Counted from the stretch's first letter, positions 1-7,128 are shown. The stretch: DNA of 24,512 bases from an uncultured Oscillospiraceae bacterium (GCA_934668295.1 CAKUND010000010.1:1-24512); one strand, 5' to 3'. A program made the numbers and translations. Notes: generated by a model from the sequence alone, not told the origin.

Positions 1-741
1 GCCATGGTCGTGCTGGAAAAGCCCCTGTCGAAGGTCTATCAGGAGATCGACATGGTCACCACGCCCAGCGGCAAGCCTGTCGCCATGGTGCACTGCAACA
101 ACTGCACAAATGACATGAACGCGTGGGTCTCCCTGCTCGGCGAGACGGCGAAGCTTTTCGGCGCGGAGGTCTCGACCGGCGAGCTGTTTACAAAGCTTTA
201 TCAGAAAAGCCTTGAGGGCGACACTGACTGCTCCGGCGTTCTGACCTATAACTACATGGCCGGCGAGGGCATCACGCATCTGGACGAGGGCCGTCCGATG
301 GTCGTCCGCAAGCCGGAAAGCAGCTTTACGCTTGCGAATTTCCTGCGCTCCCAGCTTTACGCGACCATGGCGACGCTCAAGCTCGGCATGGACATTCTCG
401 CGGGTGAGCATGTCGCCATCGATTCTCTGACCGGACACGGCGGTCTGTTCAAGACGCCGGTCGTGGGCCAGAAGTATATGGCCGCCGCCTGCCGCGCGCC
501 GGTCACGTGCATGGAGTCTGCCGGTGAGGGCGGGCCCTACGGCATGGCGCTGCTTGCGTCCTATCTGGTGCAGAAAAAGGACGGCCAGACGCTCGAGCAG
601 TATCTGGGGACTGAGATCTTTGCGGATGTCAAGCGCACGACGCTCGCGCCCGATCCCGAGGACGCCGCCGGCTTCGACCGCTATCTGGGCTGGTACCGCA
701 GCGCGCTCAAGGCCGAGACGACCGCGGTAGAGGCGTTCTGA
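1..741 (+). CDS. FGGY-family carbohydrate kinase, C-terminal part (5' end outside window)
   Basis: The reading frame is open from base 1 to a TGA at 739-741, so these 246 codons are the 3' half of a longer gene; FGGY kinases are usually about 500 residues. They phosphorylate sugars such as ribulose, xylulose, fuculose or glycerol with ATP in the cytoplasm. The visible part matches the C-terminal ATP-binding lobe: a TGHGGLFKTP segment (about residues 144-153), where the family has its phosphate-binding glycine turn, followed by a helix with ESAGEGGPYGMALLA, the conserved small-residue stretch near the C-terminus. The sequence is nearer the ribulokinase-like branch than the kinase at 19147-20637, but the substrate cannot be told from this half. 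The gene is followed by a repeat and a bidirectional terminator. Family assignment is good; substrate is unknown. Confidence 0.75.
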   Translation, partial: AMVVLEKPLSKVYQEIDMVTTPSGKPVAMVHCNNCTNDMNAWVSLLGETAKLFGAEVSTGELFTKLYQKSLEGDTDCSGVLTYNYMAGEGITHLDEGRPMVVRKPESSFTLANFLRSQLYATMATLKLGMDILAGEHVAIDSLTGHGGLFKTPVVGQKYMAAACRAPVTCMESAGEGGPYGMALLASYLVQKKDGQTLEQYLGTEIFADVKRTTLAPDPEDAAGFDRYLGWYRSALKAETTAVEAF

Positions 742-775
742 GGCAGCACGAGACGATGATTGAAGGCTGATATGT

Positions 776-887
776 TGTAGGGACGGACGCTCTGTCCGCC
801 CGGCAGACCGTACCGATTTTTCCAATTGATTCCGAAGAATCCGTATGCACTTCCCAACGTGTTTGTAGGGGCCCCGCCCCTACAAAC
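776..887. repeat. Intergenic repeat, diverged copy R1
   Basis: The segment opens with TGTAGGGACGGAC, which folds back on GTCCGCCC, and closes with a perfect 12-bp inverted repeat, GTTTGTAGGGGC at 861-872 and GCCCCTACAAAC at 876-887. These ends resemble those of the copies at 15649, 19032 and 23882. The middle (about 828-856) resembles, in reverse orientation, the trailing module of the copies at 15762 and 23993. It lies in the gap between two convergent genes, and no ORF is evident in it. Confidence 0.65.
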
Positions 888-912
888 ATTGAGTTTTTCA
901 ACTGCTGCATGC

Positions 913-948
913 AAAAACCCCGCTGCTTTGTGAAGCAGCGGGGTTTTT
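913..948. terminator. Bidirectional intrinsic terminator
   Basis: A perfect hairpin: a 16-nt arm (913-928, A5 then CCCCGCTGCTT), a 4-nt loop (929-932), and the complementary arm (933-948) ending in a T run. It works in both directions. It lies just after the stop of the minus-strand abrB gene and downstream of the plus-strand FGGY kinase. Confidence 0.9.
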
Positions 949-957
949 TGATGGAAC

Positions 958-1203
958 TTATTTGCCGGATCTGAGCTCTTTCATGCAGTTTGCGCAGATG
1001 TTCTTGCCTCTGTAGTTTTCGACATTTCTGCCGTCGCCGCAGAAGATGCAGGTCGGCTCGTACTTCTTCAGAATAATGGATTCGCCATCGACATAGATTT
1101 CGATAGCGTCCTTTTCTGCGATGTCGAGCGTACGGCGCAGTTCGATGGGCAGAACGATTCTGCCGAGCTCGTCGACTTTTCTGACGATACCTGTGGATTT
1201 CAT
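958..1203 (-). CDS. abrB: AbrB-family transition-state regulator with C-terminal zinc ribbon
   Basis: Predicted 81-residue DNA-binding protein. Residues 1-48 (MKSTGIVRKVDELGRIVLP...) are the swapped-hairpin AbrB/MazE DNA-binding domain with the hallmark DELGRIVLPIELRRTL. Residues 52-73 carry C52-x2-C55 and C70-x2-C73, the zinc-binding tail typical of clostridial AbrB homologues and absent from Bacillus AbrB. A longer upstream reading frame exists to 1284, but the ATG at 1203 starts the conserved domain and has a good ribosome site (AGGGGG, about 8 nt upstream), so it is preferred. In Bacillus, AbrB represses post-exponential genes; that it does so here is inference. It is divergent from the spore maturation genes spmA-spmB, an attractive but unproven target. 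Confidence 0.88.
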   Translation of the reverse strand: MKSTGIVRKVDELGRIVLPIELRRTLDIAEKDAIEIYVDGESIILKKYEPTCIFCGDGRNVENYRGKNICANCMKELRSGK

Positions 1204-1244
1204 TGTAAACAACCCCCTTAATTCTTTCATGCACCTGGATCTGA

Positions 1245-1273
1245 CTGACAGATGCTGCATGGACATCTGACAG
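1245..1273. repeat. Inverted repeat in the abrB leader
   Basis: CTGACAGATG (1245-1254) and CATCTGACAG (1264-1273) form a 10-bp inverted repeat with one mismatch around a 9-nt centre, about 40-70 nt upstream of the abrB start. It could be an operator or an mRNA hairpin in a long leader. No fully convincing promoter was seen here; the best minus-strand -10 candidate is TAGAAT at 1293-1298, which lacks a good -35 at normal spacing. Confidence 0.4.
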
Positions 1274-1356
1274 CGCTCCCTCAAGCACCTTTATTCTACC
1301 ATCCAATTATGTACAAATTTTGAACAAAACATCTTTTTCTTGTCGGGGAAGCAAAT

Positions 1357-1938
1357 ATGTTGTTGAATTTTCTTTGGTTTGGTCTGATTTTGCTTGCGTT
1401 TGCGTCTGATTTGCTGAGCGGAACGCCGTTTGTCTCCGGTATGGCGGGGCTGAGCGGCGCGCGGGCAGGGCTCGAGCTGGCGCTGACGCTGGCGGGGCCG
1501 GTCTGCCTGTGGTCGGGTGTGTCGCAGGCGATGGAGCGTGCGGGACTGACGGAAAGGCTGTGCGCGGCGCTGCGGCCTATGCTGCGGCGGCTGTTTCCGG
1601 TGTGCGCGGCAGATCCGGACGGCTTCTGGAACCTGTGCGGGAATCTGAGCGCAAATCTGCTGGGGCTCGGAAATGCAGCAACGCCGCTCGGCATCCGGGC
1701 GGCGCAGCGGATGCAGGCGCTGTCCGGCGGTCAGAAAGCGTCGGACGAGATGTGCCTGCTGGTCGTGATGAATACGGCGTCTTTACAGCTGATCCCGTCG
1801 ACGGTCGCGGCCGTCCGCGCGCAGCTGGGCGCGGCGCACGCATTTGATATCCTGCCGGCCGTGTGGCTGGCGTCGGCGTGCTCGGTCGGAGCCGGGATCC
1901 TGGCTGCAAAGGGGCTGAAGCGATGCTGGAAAACCTGA
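1357..1938 (+). CDS. spmA: Spore maturation protein A
   Basis: A 193-residue integral membrane protein of the nucleoside-recognition (Gate) family. It matches SpmA in length and in its diagnostic stretch NLLGLGNAATPLGIRA (about residues 100-115), followed by the LLVVMNTASLQLIPST segment. Hydrophobic helices lie at about residues 2-18, 38-53, 95-112, 135-150 and 165-185. In Bacillus, SpmA and SpmB are needed for normal dehydration of the spore core. The ATG at 1357 has CGGGGAAG just upstream. The stop overlaps the start of spmB by 16 nt, indicating translational coupling. Its presence implies sporulation capacity or descent from a sporulating line. Confidence 0.9.
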   Translation: MLLNFLWFGLILLAFASDLLSGTPFVSGMAGLSGARAGLELALTLAGPVCLWSGVSQAMERAGLTERLCAALRPMLRRLFPVCAADPDGFWNLCGNLSANLLGLGNAATPLGIRAAQRMQALSGGQKASDEMCLLVVMNTASLQLIPSTVAAVRAQLGAAHAFDILPAVWLASACSVGAGILAAKGLKRCWKT

Positions 1939-2447
1939 CTGAGCTGCTGCTGCCCGCACTTTTGCTGCTGGCGGGCGCAGTTGGGATCGCGAAAAAACAG
2001 GACGTCTACGGCGGGATGCTGACGGGCGCGCAGGATGGGCTACGGCTGATGCTCTCGCTGATTCCCACGCTGATCTTGATGATGACGGCCGTGACCATGC
2101 TGCGGGAGAGCGGCTTTTTTGCGCTGCTCACGCCCGTTTTCACGCCGGTCTTCCGGCTGCTCGGCATGCCGCCGGAGGTCGCGCCGCTGGTGCTGATCCG
2201 GCCGCTCAGCGGCAGCGCTGCGCTGGCCGTGGGGACGGATCTGATGCGGCAGTACGGGGTCGACTCTCTGATCGGGCGGACAGCGGCGGTCATGCTCGGC
2301 TCGTCGGAAACGACGTTTTACACCATCAGCGTCTATTTTGGTGCGGCAGGCGTCAGGAAAACGCGCTATGCGCTGCCTGCGGCGCTCATCGCCGATCTGA
2401 CAGGCTTCTGCATGGCGGCGCTGAGCGTCCGGCTGTTTTTCCGCTGA
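1923..2447 (+). CDS. spmB: Spore maturation protein B
   Basis: A 174-residue membrane protein, partner of SpmA. Recognisable family segments are GAQDGLRLMLSLIPTLI (about residues 38-54), PLVLIRPLSGSAAL (about 92-105) and MLGSSETTFYTISVYFG (about 126-142). The reading frame is open back to 1863, but the ATG at 1923 gives the normal family start (MLENLTELLLPALL), is preceded by an AAAGGGG-like ribosome site inside spmA, and overlaps the spmA stop by 16 nt. The stop falls within a palindrome shared with the convergent aldolase gene. Confidence 0.9.
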   Translation: MLENLTELLLPALLLLAGAVGIAKKQDVYGGMLTGAQDGLRLMLSLIPTLILMMTAVTMLRESGFFALLTPVFTPVFRLLGMPPEVAPLVLIRPLSGSAALAVGTDLMRQYGVDSLIGRTAAVMLGSSETTFYTISVYFGAAGVRKTRYALPAALIADLTGFCMAALSVRLFFR

Positions 2448-2459
2448 CGGCGCGTCAGC
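2443..2459. terminator. Short palindrome holding both convergent stop codons
   Basis: GCTGACG (2443-2449), GCG, then CGTCAGC (2453-2459) is a perfect 7-bp hairpin. It contains the TGA of spmB (2445-2447) and, on the other strand, the TGA of the aldolase gene (2455-2457). Neither side is followed by a proper U tract, so its role as a terminator is uncertain. Confidence 0.4.
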
Positions 2460-3747
2460 CCTCCAGATGGAACGCGGTTTTGAGCTCGGCGATCTCTGCT
2501 TCGCTGATATGGACGATGCTGCCGAGACTCTGGGAATCGAGGATGGAGTTGGCGGTCAGCTCCATGACCTCAAGACGGTCGAATGCCTGCAGGAGCGAAT
2601 TGCCGGTGACGATCACGCAGTCGTTCTCCACGATGGCGACCGGGTGGGCCACGTCAAATTCCGCGGCCATTTTATCCGGCTCACGGTAGATCTCCTCATA
2701 CGGCAGCGTCTTGACATCGCGCAGGAGGATATAGCTTTCAGGAATGGTACGGGCGTCGAAGGCCGCGTCGGTCACGGCAAAGGCCATGGCGTGGACTGGG
2801 TGGGCAAGCAAAATCGCGCCCACATCGGGATGCTGCTCATAGATCTTCTGGTGCAGCATCACGGCGCGGGACGGCGTTTTGCCGAGCTCCTTCATGCCGC
2901 CCTTAACGCGGACAAGATCGTCCTCCTCCAGATACGCGCGGTCGAAGCCGAAGGGCGTGATGAGGAAGCTGCCGTCGGACAGGCGGACGGAATACGTGCC
3001 GTGCGTGGCGGTAAACAGGCCCATTTTATACGAGCGGTGGATGAGCGTGATCATGTCGCGGCGGGCGGCAAGCTCCTCCGAGGTATGCGAACGGGGGATG
3101 AAATCGTCGAGTTTGGTGTGGGCGTTCGTCTCGCTCATGTGATAGGCGTTTTCGGGCAGGGAATGGATCTTACCGAGCTTGCTGGCCAAAACCTCGAGCG
3201 TCGCGGTATAGTTGAGCGTCTCGAAGCGCTGGAATGCCGTGAACATATCCGGTGCGCCGATGCACACGCCGTGGTTTTCCAGCAGCGCCGTGTCGCAGCC
3301 CTGCGCAAAGACCTTGCCGATCTCCGCGCCGAGCGCTTCGCTGCCGGGGACGGCGTATTTTGCGATTTTCATCTGCTCGCAGATATGGCGCACGGACGGG
3401 ATCAGATCGAGGTCGGGCAGCTTGCGGACGATGGAGAACGCTACGAGCGCGGGCGGGTGCGCGTGCAGAACAGCGTTCAGATCGGGCCGCATGCGGTAGA
3501 CCGATTCGTGGAACGGCAGCTCGGACGAGGGCTTGTGCGGTCCTTCGCAGCTGCCGTCCGGATGGACGCAGATGATGTCCTTGCGGGTGAGCGTTCCCTT
3601 GTCGATGCCGGCGGGGGTGATCCAGATGTTGCCCTGGGTGTCGCGGATGGAAAGGTTGCCGCCGGACATGGTGGTCAGGCCCTTGTCATAGATGCGCTGC
3701 ATGAACATGACAAGCTGGTCTGCCGGATGAATATACTGAATGTTCAA
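2455..3747 (-). CDS. Tandem class II aldolase/adducin protein with a degenerate second domain
   Basis: A 430-residue protein made of two class II (zinc) aldolase domains, about 1-215 and 225-430. Domain 1 keeps the ligand and acid set of FucA/RhaD/AraD enzymes: E76 in SSE, H95 and H97 in HAHP, and H159 in ENHG. In domain 2 the aligned positions are A295, L314, H316 and D376, so three of the four key residues are lost and it is unlikely to bind the catalytic metal. Single-domain relatives are about 190-230 residues. The start is a TTG at 3747 with AGGAGGT 6 nt upstream. It follows the ModE-like gene by 24 nt on the same strand, so the two are probably co-transcribed. The substrate is unknown; phosphosugar aldolase, decarboxylase or epimerase activity are all possible in this superfamily. 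Confidence 0.85.
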   Translation of the reverse strand: MNIQYIHPADQLVMFMQRIYDKGLTTMSGGNLSIRDTQGNIWITPAGIDKGTLTRKDIICVHPDGSCEGPHKPSSELPFHESVYRMRPDLNAVLHAHPPALVAFSIVRKLPDLDLIPSVRHICEQMKIAKYAVPGSEALGAEIGKVFAQGCDTALLENHGVCIGAPDMFTAFQRFETLNYTATLEVLASKLGKIHSLPENAYHMSETNAHTKLDDFIPRSHTSEELAARRDMITLIHRSYKMGLFTATHGTYSVRLSDGSFLITPFGFDRAYLEEDDLVRVKGGMKELGKTPSRAVMLHQKIYEQHPDVGAILLAHPVHAMAFAVTDAAFDARTIPESYILLRDVKTLPYEEIYREPDKMAAEFDVAHPVAIVENDCVIVTGNSLLQAFDRLEVMELTANSILDSQSLGSIVHISEAEIAELKTAFHLEG

Positions 3748-3771
3748 ATGATGACCTCCTAATCAGAATCG

Positions 3772-4125
3772 TCAGAGCGGCAGAATGCCGTCAAAGGTTT
3801 CGCCGAACAGCTCCTGCGCATACGCACGGAGCTTTGCACAGTAGCAGTCGTAAGCATCAAGCAGGGTTTCGCCCTCCGGCGTGAGACGGGCACCTCCTCC
3901 GTGTTTTCCGCCGGTCGTGGAATCGAGCAGCTTGAAGCCCAGCGACTGCTGCGCGTTTTTGAGGATTGTCCAGGCCTTCGAGTAAGCCATGCCGATGGAC
4001 ATGGCCGCCGCGCGCAGGGAGTGCAGCTCGCGCACCTTGCGCAGCAAAATTGCCACGCCGGGGCCGAAGCACTTTTCCTCGCCGAAGATCCGAATGGTCA
4101 GGACGGGTCTGAAAATTTGTTCCAT
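3772..4125 (-). CDS. ModE-type winged-helix regulator (HTH domain only)
   Basis: A 117-residue protein matching the N-terminal DNA-binding domain of ModE, the molybdate-responsive regulator: GPGVAILLRKVRELHSLRAAA (21-41, split across the family's GPG turn and first helix), the recognition helix AYSKAWTILKNAQ (47-59), and the wing GGKHGGGARLTPEGETLL (72-89). It has no C-terminal Mop domains for molybdate (E. coli ModE is about 262 residues), so what it senses is unknown. The ATG at 4125 is the only sensible start: an in-frame stop lies three codons upstream, there is no ribosome binding site, and the promoter's -10 box ends only 6 nt before the ATG. It is divergent from yqeC-yqeB-selD and upstream of the tandem aldolase. 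Confidence 0.82.
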   Translation of the reverse strand: MEQIFRPVLTIRIFGEEKCFGPGVAILLRKVRELHSLRAAAMSIGMAYSKAWTILKNAQQSLGFKLLDSTTGGKHGGGARLTPEGETLLDAYDCYCAKLRAYAQELFGETFDGILPL

Positions 4126-4131
4126 ATTGAA

Positions 4132-4161
4132 ATCTTACCACGCTGCATTCGTCATTGTCAA
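4132..4161 (-). promoter_or_regulatory. Promoter of the ModE-like gene, predicted leaderless
   Basis: On the minus strand: -35 TTGACA (4156-4161), 18-nt spacer, -10 TAAGAT (4132-4137). The expected transcription start 6-7 nt downstream falls on or next to the ATG at 4125. Confidence 0.7.
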
Positions 4162-4185
4162 CAATATTCCGTGATTCTTGACGAA
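4148..4185. promoter_or_regulatory. Inverted repeat spanning both divergent -35 boxes (candidate operator)
   Basis: TTCGTCA (4148-4154) and TGACGAA (4179-4185) are perfect inverted repeats 24 nt apart. They enclose or touch the -35 boxes of both divergent promoters. A second partial palindrome, ATTGTCAACAAT (10 of 12 positions symmetrical), lies at 4154-4165. The ModE-like regulator is the obvious candidate ligand; this is inference. Confidence 0.4.
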
Positions 4186-4206
4186 GACGCGCGTGAATGC
4201 TATTCT
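4178..4206 (+). promoter_or_regulatory. Promoter of the yqeC-yqeB-selD operon
   Basis: -35 TTGACG (4178-4183), 17-nt spacer, -10 TATTCT (4201-4206). The start of transcription should be near 4213, giving a leader of only about 20 nt before the GTG start at 4235. Confidence 0.75.
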
Positions 4207-4234
4207 TAATATATAAAGAAGGGTGGCATGCACG

Positions 4235-4906
4235 GTGAAGCTATCAGAGGCGCTGAGGATCCAGCCCGGTGTGACCGCGATCATCGGCGGCGGCGGAAAG
4301 ACAACGCTCATGGAATGCCTTGCAGCGGAGCTTTCCGCGCAGGCGCGCGTGATCGTGTGTACGACGACGCATATCTATCCTGAACAGACAATGCCATGCC
4401 TCGTCTCGCCGTCTGAGGAGGAGGTAGAGGCTGCGCTGGCGCGCACGCGCCGCGTCTGCGTGGGCTCTGTTTCAGAAAACGGAAAAATCTCCGCGCCGGA
4501 GCTGCCGTTCCGGACGCTCTGCGCGCTGGCCGATTATGTCATTGTCGAGGCGGACGGCTCCAAACGCCTGCCGCTCAAGGCCCATGCGGCGTATGAGCCG
4601 GTCGTTCCGCCGGAGGCGAATCAGACCATTCTGGTCGTGGGCGCGTCCGGCTTCGGAAAGCCGATGCGTGAAAGCGTCCACCGCGCACCGATTGCCGCGC
4701 AGGCGCTCGGCGTGGGCGAGGATACGGCCGTCTCGCCGGAGCTGTGGGCAAAATTCTTGAATTTGGAGGCGCTGCATACGCGCGTACTGGTCAATCAGGC
4801 GGACGGCGAACCGGAGCAGAAAACAGCAAGGGCGCTGGCCGAAGGGCTTTCCTGCCCGGTGTGCATGGCGGCGTTACAGAAGGGGTGGATCAAATGCTTG
4901 TGCTGA
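4235..4906 (+). CDS. yqeC: Selenium cofactor biosynthesis protein YqeC
   Basis: A 223-residue protein with a P-loop near its N-terminus (IIGGGGKTTL, residues 16-25) and the family stretch VIVEADGSKRLPLKAH. YqeC, with YqeB and an orphan SelD, marks genomes that make selenium-dependent molybdenum hydroxylases. It is thought to act in putting the labile selenium into the molybdenum cofactor, with nucleotide binding. The frame is open from a GTG at 4223, but the GTG at 4235 is better: AAGAAGGGTGG lies about 8 nt upstream and translation then begins with MKLSEAL, as expected for the family. It is the first gene of the operon and overlaps yqeB by 13 nt. Confidence 0.88.
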   Translation: MKLSEALRIQPGVTAIIGGGGKTTLMECLAAELSAQARVIVCTTTHIYPEQTMPCLVSPSEEEVEAALARTRRVCVGSVSENGKISAPELPFRTLCALADYVIVEADGSKRLPLKAHAAYEPVVPPEANQTILVVGASGFGKPMRESVHRAPIAAQALGVGEDTAVSPELWAKFLNLEALHTRVLVNQADGEPEQKTARALAEGLSCPVCMAALQKGWIKCLC

Positions 4907-5715
4907 TCCGGGGCGCGGGTGATCTGGCGACGGGTATCGCGCTCAGGCTTTTTCGGTCGCATCTGTGTGTGGTCATGACCGACCTGCCGCAGCCGACGGC
5001 CATTCGGCGGACGGTCTGCTTTTCGCAGGCGATTTTATACGGAAGCTATCAGGTCGAGGATGTGACGGCGGAGCTTGCCGCGACGGAGGCGGATGTGCGC
5101 CACATTCTGGCTGACGGCAATATTCCGGTTCTGGCCGATCCGAAGGCGGAGTGCCGCGCATGGCTGAAGCCAGACGTGGTGGTCGACGCGATTTTGGCGA
5201 AGAAAAACCTCGGCACAAAGATCACGGATGCGCCGCTGGTCATTGGTGTCGGCCCGGGCTTCTGCGCCGGGCGGGACTGCCATGCGGTCGTTGAGACGAT
5301 GCGCGGGCACACGCTGGGCCGCGTGATCCGCGAGGGCGAGCCCATCCCGAACACGAATATCCCCGGCCTCATCGGCGGCTTTACGGGCGAGCGCGTGCTG
5401 CGTGCACCGGACGACGGGATCTTCCATCAGCTGCTGGATATCGGCGCGATGGTACAGGCAGGCGATATTGCGGGCGAGGTAAACGGCAAGCCGATGGTCT
5501 GCACGATCTCGGGCGTCATCCGCGGGATGCTGGTTGACGGGACGCCCGTGTTCAAGGGCATGAAGTCCGGCGACGTTGACCCGCGCGGGGAGATTTCCTA
5601 TTGCCAGACCGCTTCGGACAAGGCCATCGCCGTCGGCGGCGGCGTGTTGCAGGCAATACTGGAATACACCGGCGTTTTGAACGCCGCGACGGGGAAAAAT
5701 GCACTGGGGGTATAA
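4894..5715 (+). CDS. yqeB: Selenium-dependent molybdenum hydroxylase system protein YqeB (EF2563 family)
   Basis: A 273-residue protein of the YqeB/EF2563 family, found almost only with selenium-dependent molybdenum hydroxylases. The N-terminus IRGAGDLATGIALRLF (residues 5-20) is a Rossmann-type glycine turn. The centre has VIGVGPGFCAGRDCHAVVET, with two cysteines typical of the family, and the C-terminus ends in AIAVGGGVLQAIL. It is probably involved in molybdenum-cofactor sulfuration or selenation; the exact reaction is not established. The ATG at 4894, inside the end of yqeC, has AGAAGGGGTGG about 6 nt upstream; an in-frame extension back to 4744 overlaps yqeC and lacks family similarity. 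The TAA is followed 2 nt later by the selD ATG. Confidence 0.9.
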   Translation: MLVLIRGAGDLATGIALRLFRSHLCVVMTDLPQPTAIRRTVCFSQAILYGSYQVEDVTAELAATEADVRHILADGNIPVLADPKAECRAWLKPDVVVDAILAKKNLGTKITDAPLVIGVGPGFCAGRDCHAVVETMRGHTLGRVIREGEPIPNTNIPGLIGGFTGERVLRAPDDGIFHQLLDIGAMVQAGDIAGEVNGKPMVCTISGVIRGMLVDGTPVFKGMKSGDVDPRGEISYCQTASDKAIAVGGGVLQAILEYTGVLNAATGKNALGV

Positions 5716-5717
5716 CC

Positions 5718-6755
5718 ATGAAGGACGAGATCAAGCTGACGAAGCTTGCGAAATGCGCCGGGTGCGGCGCGAAGGTCGGCGCAGGCATTCTCGCGCAGCT
5801 GCTGGGCGATATCCGCGTGCGGCAGGATGAAAATCTGCTCGTCGGCTTTGACAAGAGCGACGACGCGTCGGTCTATAAGGTGTCGGACGAGCTTGCGCTC
5901 GTGCAGACAGTCGACTTCTTCCCGCCTATTGCGGACGACCCGTATACGTTCGGCCAGATCGCAGCGACGAATGCGCTGTCCGACGTCTACGCCATGGGCG
6001 GTGAGCCGAAGCTCTGCCTCAATATCATGGCCGTACCGGAGAGCATGCCGAAGGAGGCTGTGCACGACATTCTGCGCGGCGGCTACGACAAGGTCTACGA
6101 GGCGGGCGCGCTGATCACCGGCGGACACTCGATCTATGACGACGAGCCGAAATACGGTCTGGCCGTGACGGGCTTTGTCCATCCGGACAAGATCCTCACG
6201 AACTCCGGCGCAAAGCCCGGCGACGTGCTGTTTTTCACAAAGCCGCTCGGCATCGGTATTCTGACGACGGCGGAAAAAGCCGATTTGTTGTCCGAAGACG
6301 GAAAAGCGCTTGCCATCCGCCTCATGACGACGCTCAACAAGGCGGCACGGGACGTGATGGTACAGTACCGCGTTCATGCCTGCACGGATGTGACGGGCTT
6401 CTCCTTCCTCGGGCACGCGTCCGAGATGGCGACGGGCAGCGATGTGCAGCTGGAAATTGACACAGGCGCGATCGACCTGATCGGCGAAGCGCTGGACTTT
6501 GCCCGCATGGGCATCCTGCCCGCCGGCATGTACCGCAACCGCACGTTTGCCGAGCCGATGGTCGACGCGGGAGACGTTGAGCTTGCCGTGCAGGATGTGC
6601 TCTATGACCCGCAGACGGCGGGCGGTCTGCTCATCGCCTGCGACCCGGAGGACGCGGACGCGCTGTTTGCGGCGCTGAAGCCGGCGGTGCCGAGCGCGCA
6701 GCGCGTCGGTACCGTGCAGCCTTATACGGGCGGCGCGAGAATTTATCTGAAATGA
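5718..6755 (+). CDS. selD: Selenide, water dikinase (cysteine form)
   Basis: A 345-residue SelD, which makes selenophosphate from selenide and ATP. The N-terminal motif is KLAKCAGCGAK: C16 corresponds to the catalytic Cys17 of E. coli SelD, and C13 is an additional cysteine. It is cysteine-encoded; no in-frame TGA is present, so this is not a selenocysteine-containing SelD. Other SelD segments are QTVDFFPPIADDPYTFGQIAA (split over residues 63-83), NALSDVYAMGG, ITGGHSIYDDEPKYG and DPQTAGGLL. No selA, selB or selC is in the window, so with yqeC-yqeB it fits the orphan SelD type that feeds a molybdenum hydroxylase. Elsewhere in the genome it could also serve selenocysteine or selenouridine. The ATG at 5718 gives the family N-terminus; the open frame upstream to 5601 is overlap with yqeB. 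Confidence 0.93.
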   Translation: MKDEIKLTKLAKCAGCGAKVGAGILAQLLGDIRVRQDENLLVGFDKSDDASVYKVSDELALVQTVDFFPPIADDPYTFGQIAATNALSDVYAMGGEPKLCLNIMAVPESMPKEAVHDILRGGYDKVYEAGALITGGHSIYDDEPKYGLAVTGFVHPDKILTNSGAKPGDVLFFTKPLGIGILTTAEKADLLSEDGKALAIRLMTTLNKAARDVMVQYRVHACTDVTGFSFLGHASEMATGSDVQLEIDTGAIDLIGEALDFARMGILPAGMYRNRTFAEPMVDAGDVELAVQDVLYDPQTAGGLLIACDPEDADALFAALKPAVPSAQRVGTVQPYTGGARIYLK

Positions 6756-6765
6756 GGCTGTCTGG

Positions 6766-7128
6766 ATGAACCGCTATATTCTGATCCCTGAGGATTCCAT
6801 CCGCGTCCTGCCGCCGGAGGACGGCGCGGAGGCGGCAATCGAAATTTTCTGCTCCCGCACGGTCATTTATTTTGACGTTTCGCAGGTGCAGGACGTGTGC
6901 CTGATGCACAATGTTCTATCAGGGCACAAGCGCGTCGACGCGCTCTGCTTCACGGCTGCAGACCGGTTGCTGGAGCGCGGACAGATGGTGCTCGTTCCCA
7001 CAGACCGGGCTGATTACGCGGCATTTCTGGCCGATCTCCGGACATATGCGCCGGAAACGCTGGATTTTTCCAGGGAAGCCGATTATATCCCGGAGTCCTG
7101 TGACCACAACGGGCATCATCACGGATAA
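6766..7128 (+). CDS. Uncharacterised protein in the selenium-molybdenum operon
   Basis: A 120-residue soluble protein that I do not recognise. It starts at ATG 6766, with GAGG about 9 nt upstream overlapping the selD stop, so it is the fourth gene of the operon. Visible features are cysteines at 29, 45, 61 and 112 and a C-terminal tail CDHNGHHHG (112-120) rich in metal ligands. No signal peptide or membrane segment is seen. The tail could bind a metal such as nickel, zinc or molybdenum-site chemistry ligands, but this is only a composition-based guess. It does not look like DUF3343 or YedF, which often accompany selD. The base composition matches its neighbours. Confidence 0.75.
   Translation: MNRYILIPEDSIRVLPPEDGAEAAIEIFCSRTVIYFDVSQVQDVCLMHNVLSGHKRVDALCFTAADRLLERGQMVLVPTDRADYAAFLADLRTYAPETLDFSREADYIPESCDHNGHHHG

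Noticed and set aside
707..1306. 199-codon minus-strand frame overlapping abrB
   Set aside because: Crosses the terminator and repeat R1 and is in a different frame from the AbrB domain.
2467..3762. 431-codon plus-strand frame fully covering the tandem aldolase
   Set aside because: Shadow of the real gene in a GC-rich genome; low-complexity arginine/glycine/histidine-rich product with no family resemblance.
4223..4234. Earlier GTG start for yqeC
   Set aside because: It lies inside the ribosome binding sequence; GTG 4235 has the right spacing and the family N-terminus.
5718..5780. A selenocysteine codon in SelD
   Set aside because: The active-site motif is CAGCGAK with TGC codons; no in-frame TGA was found.
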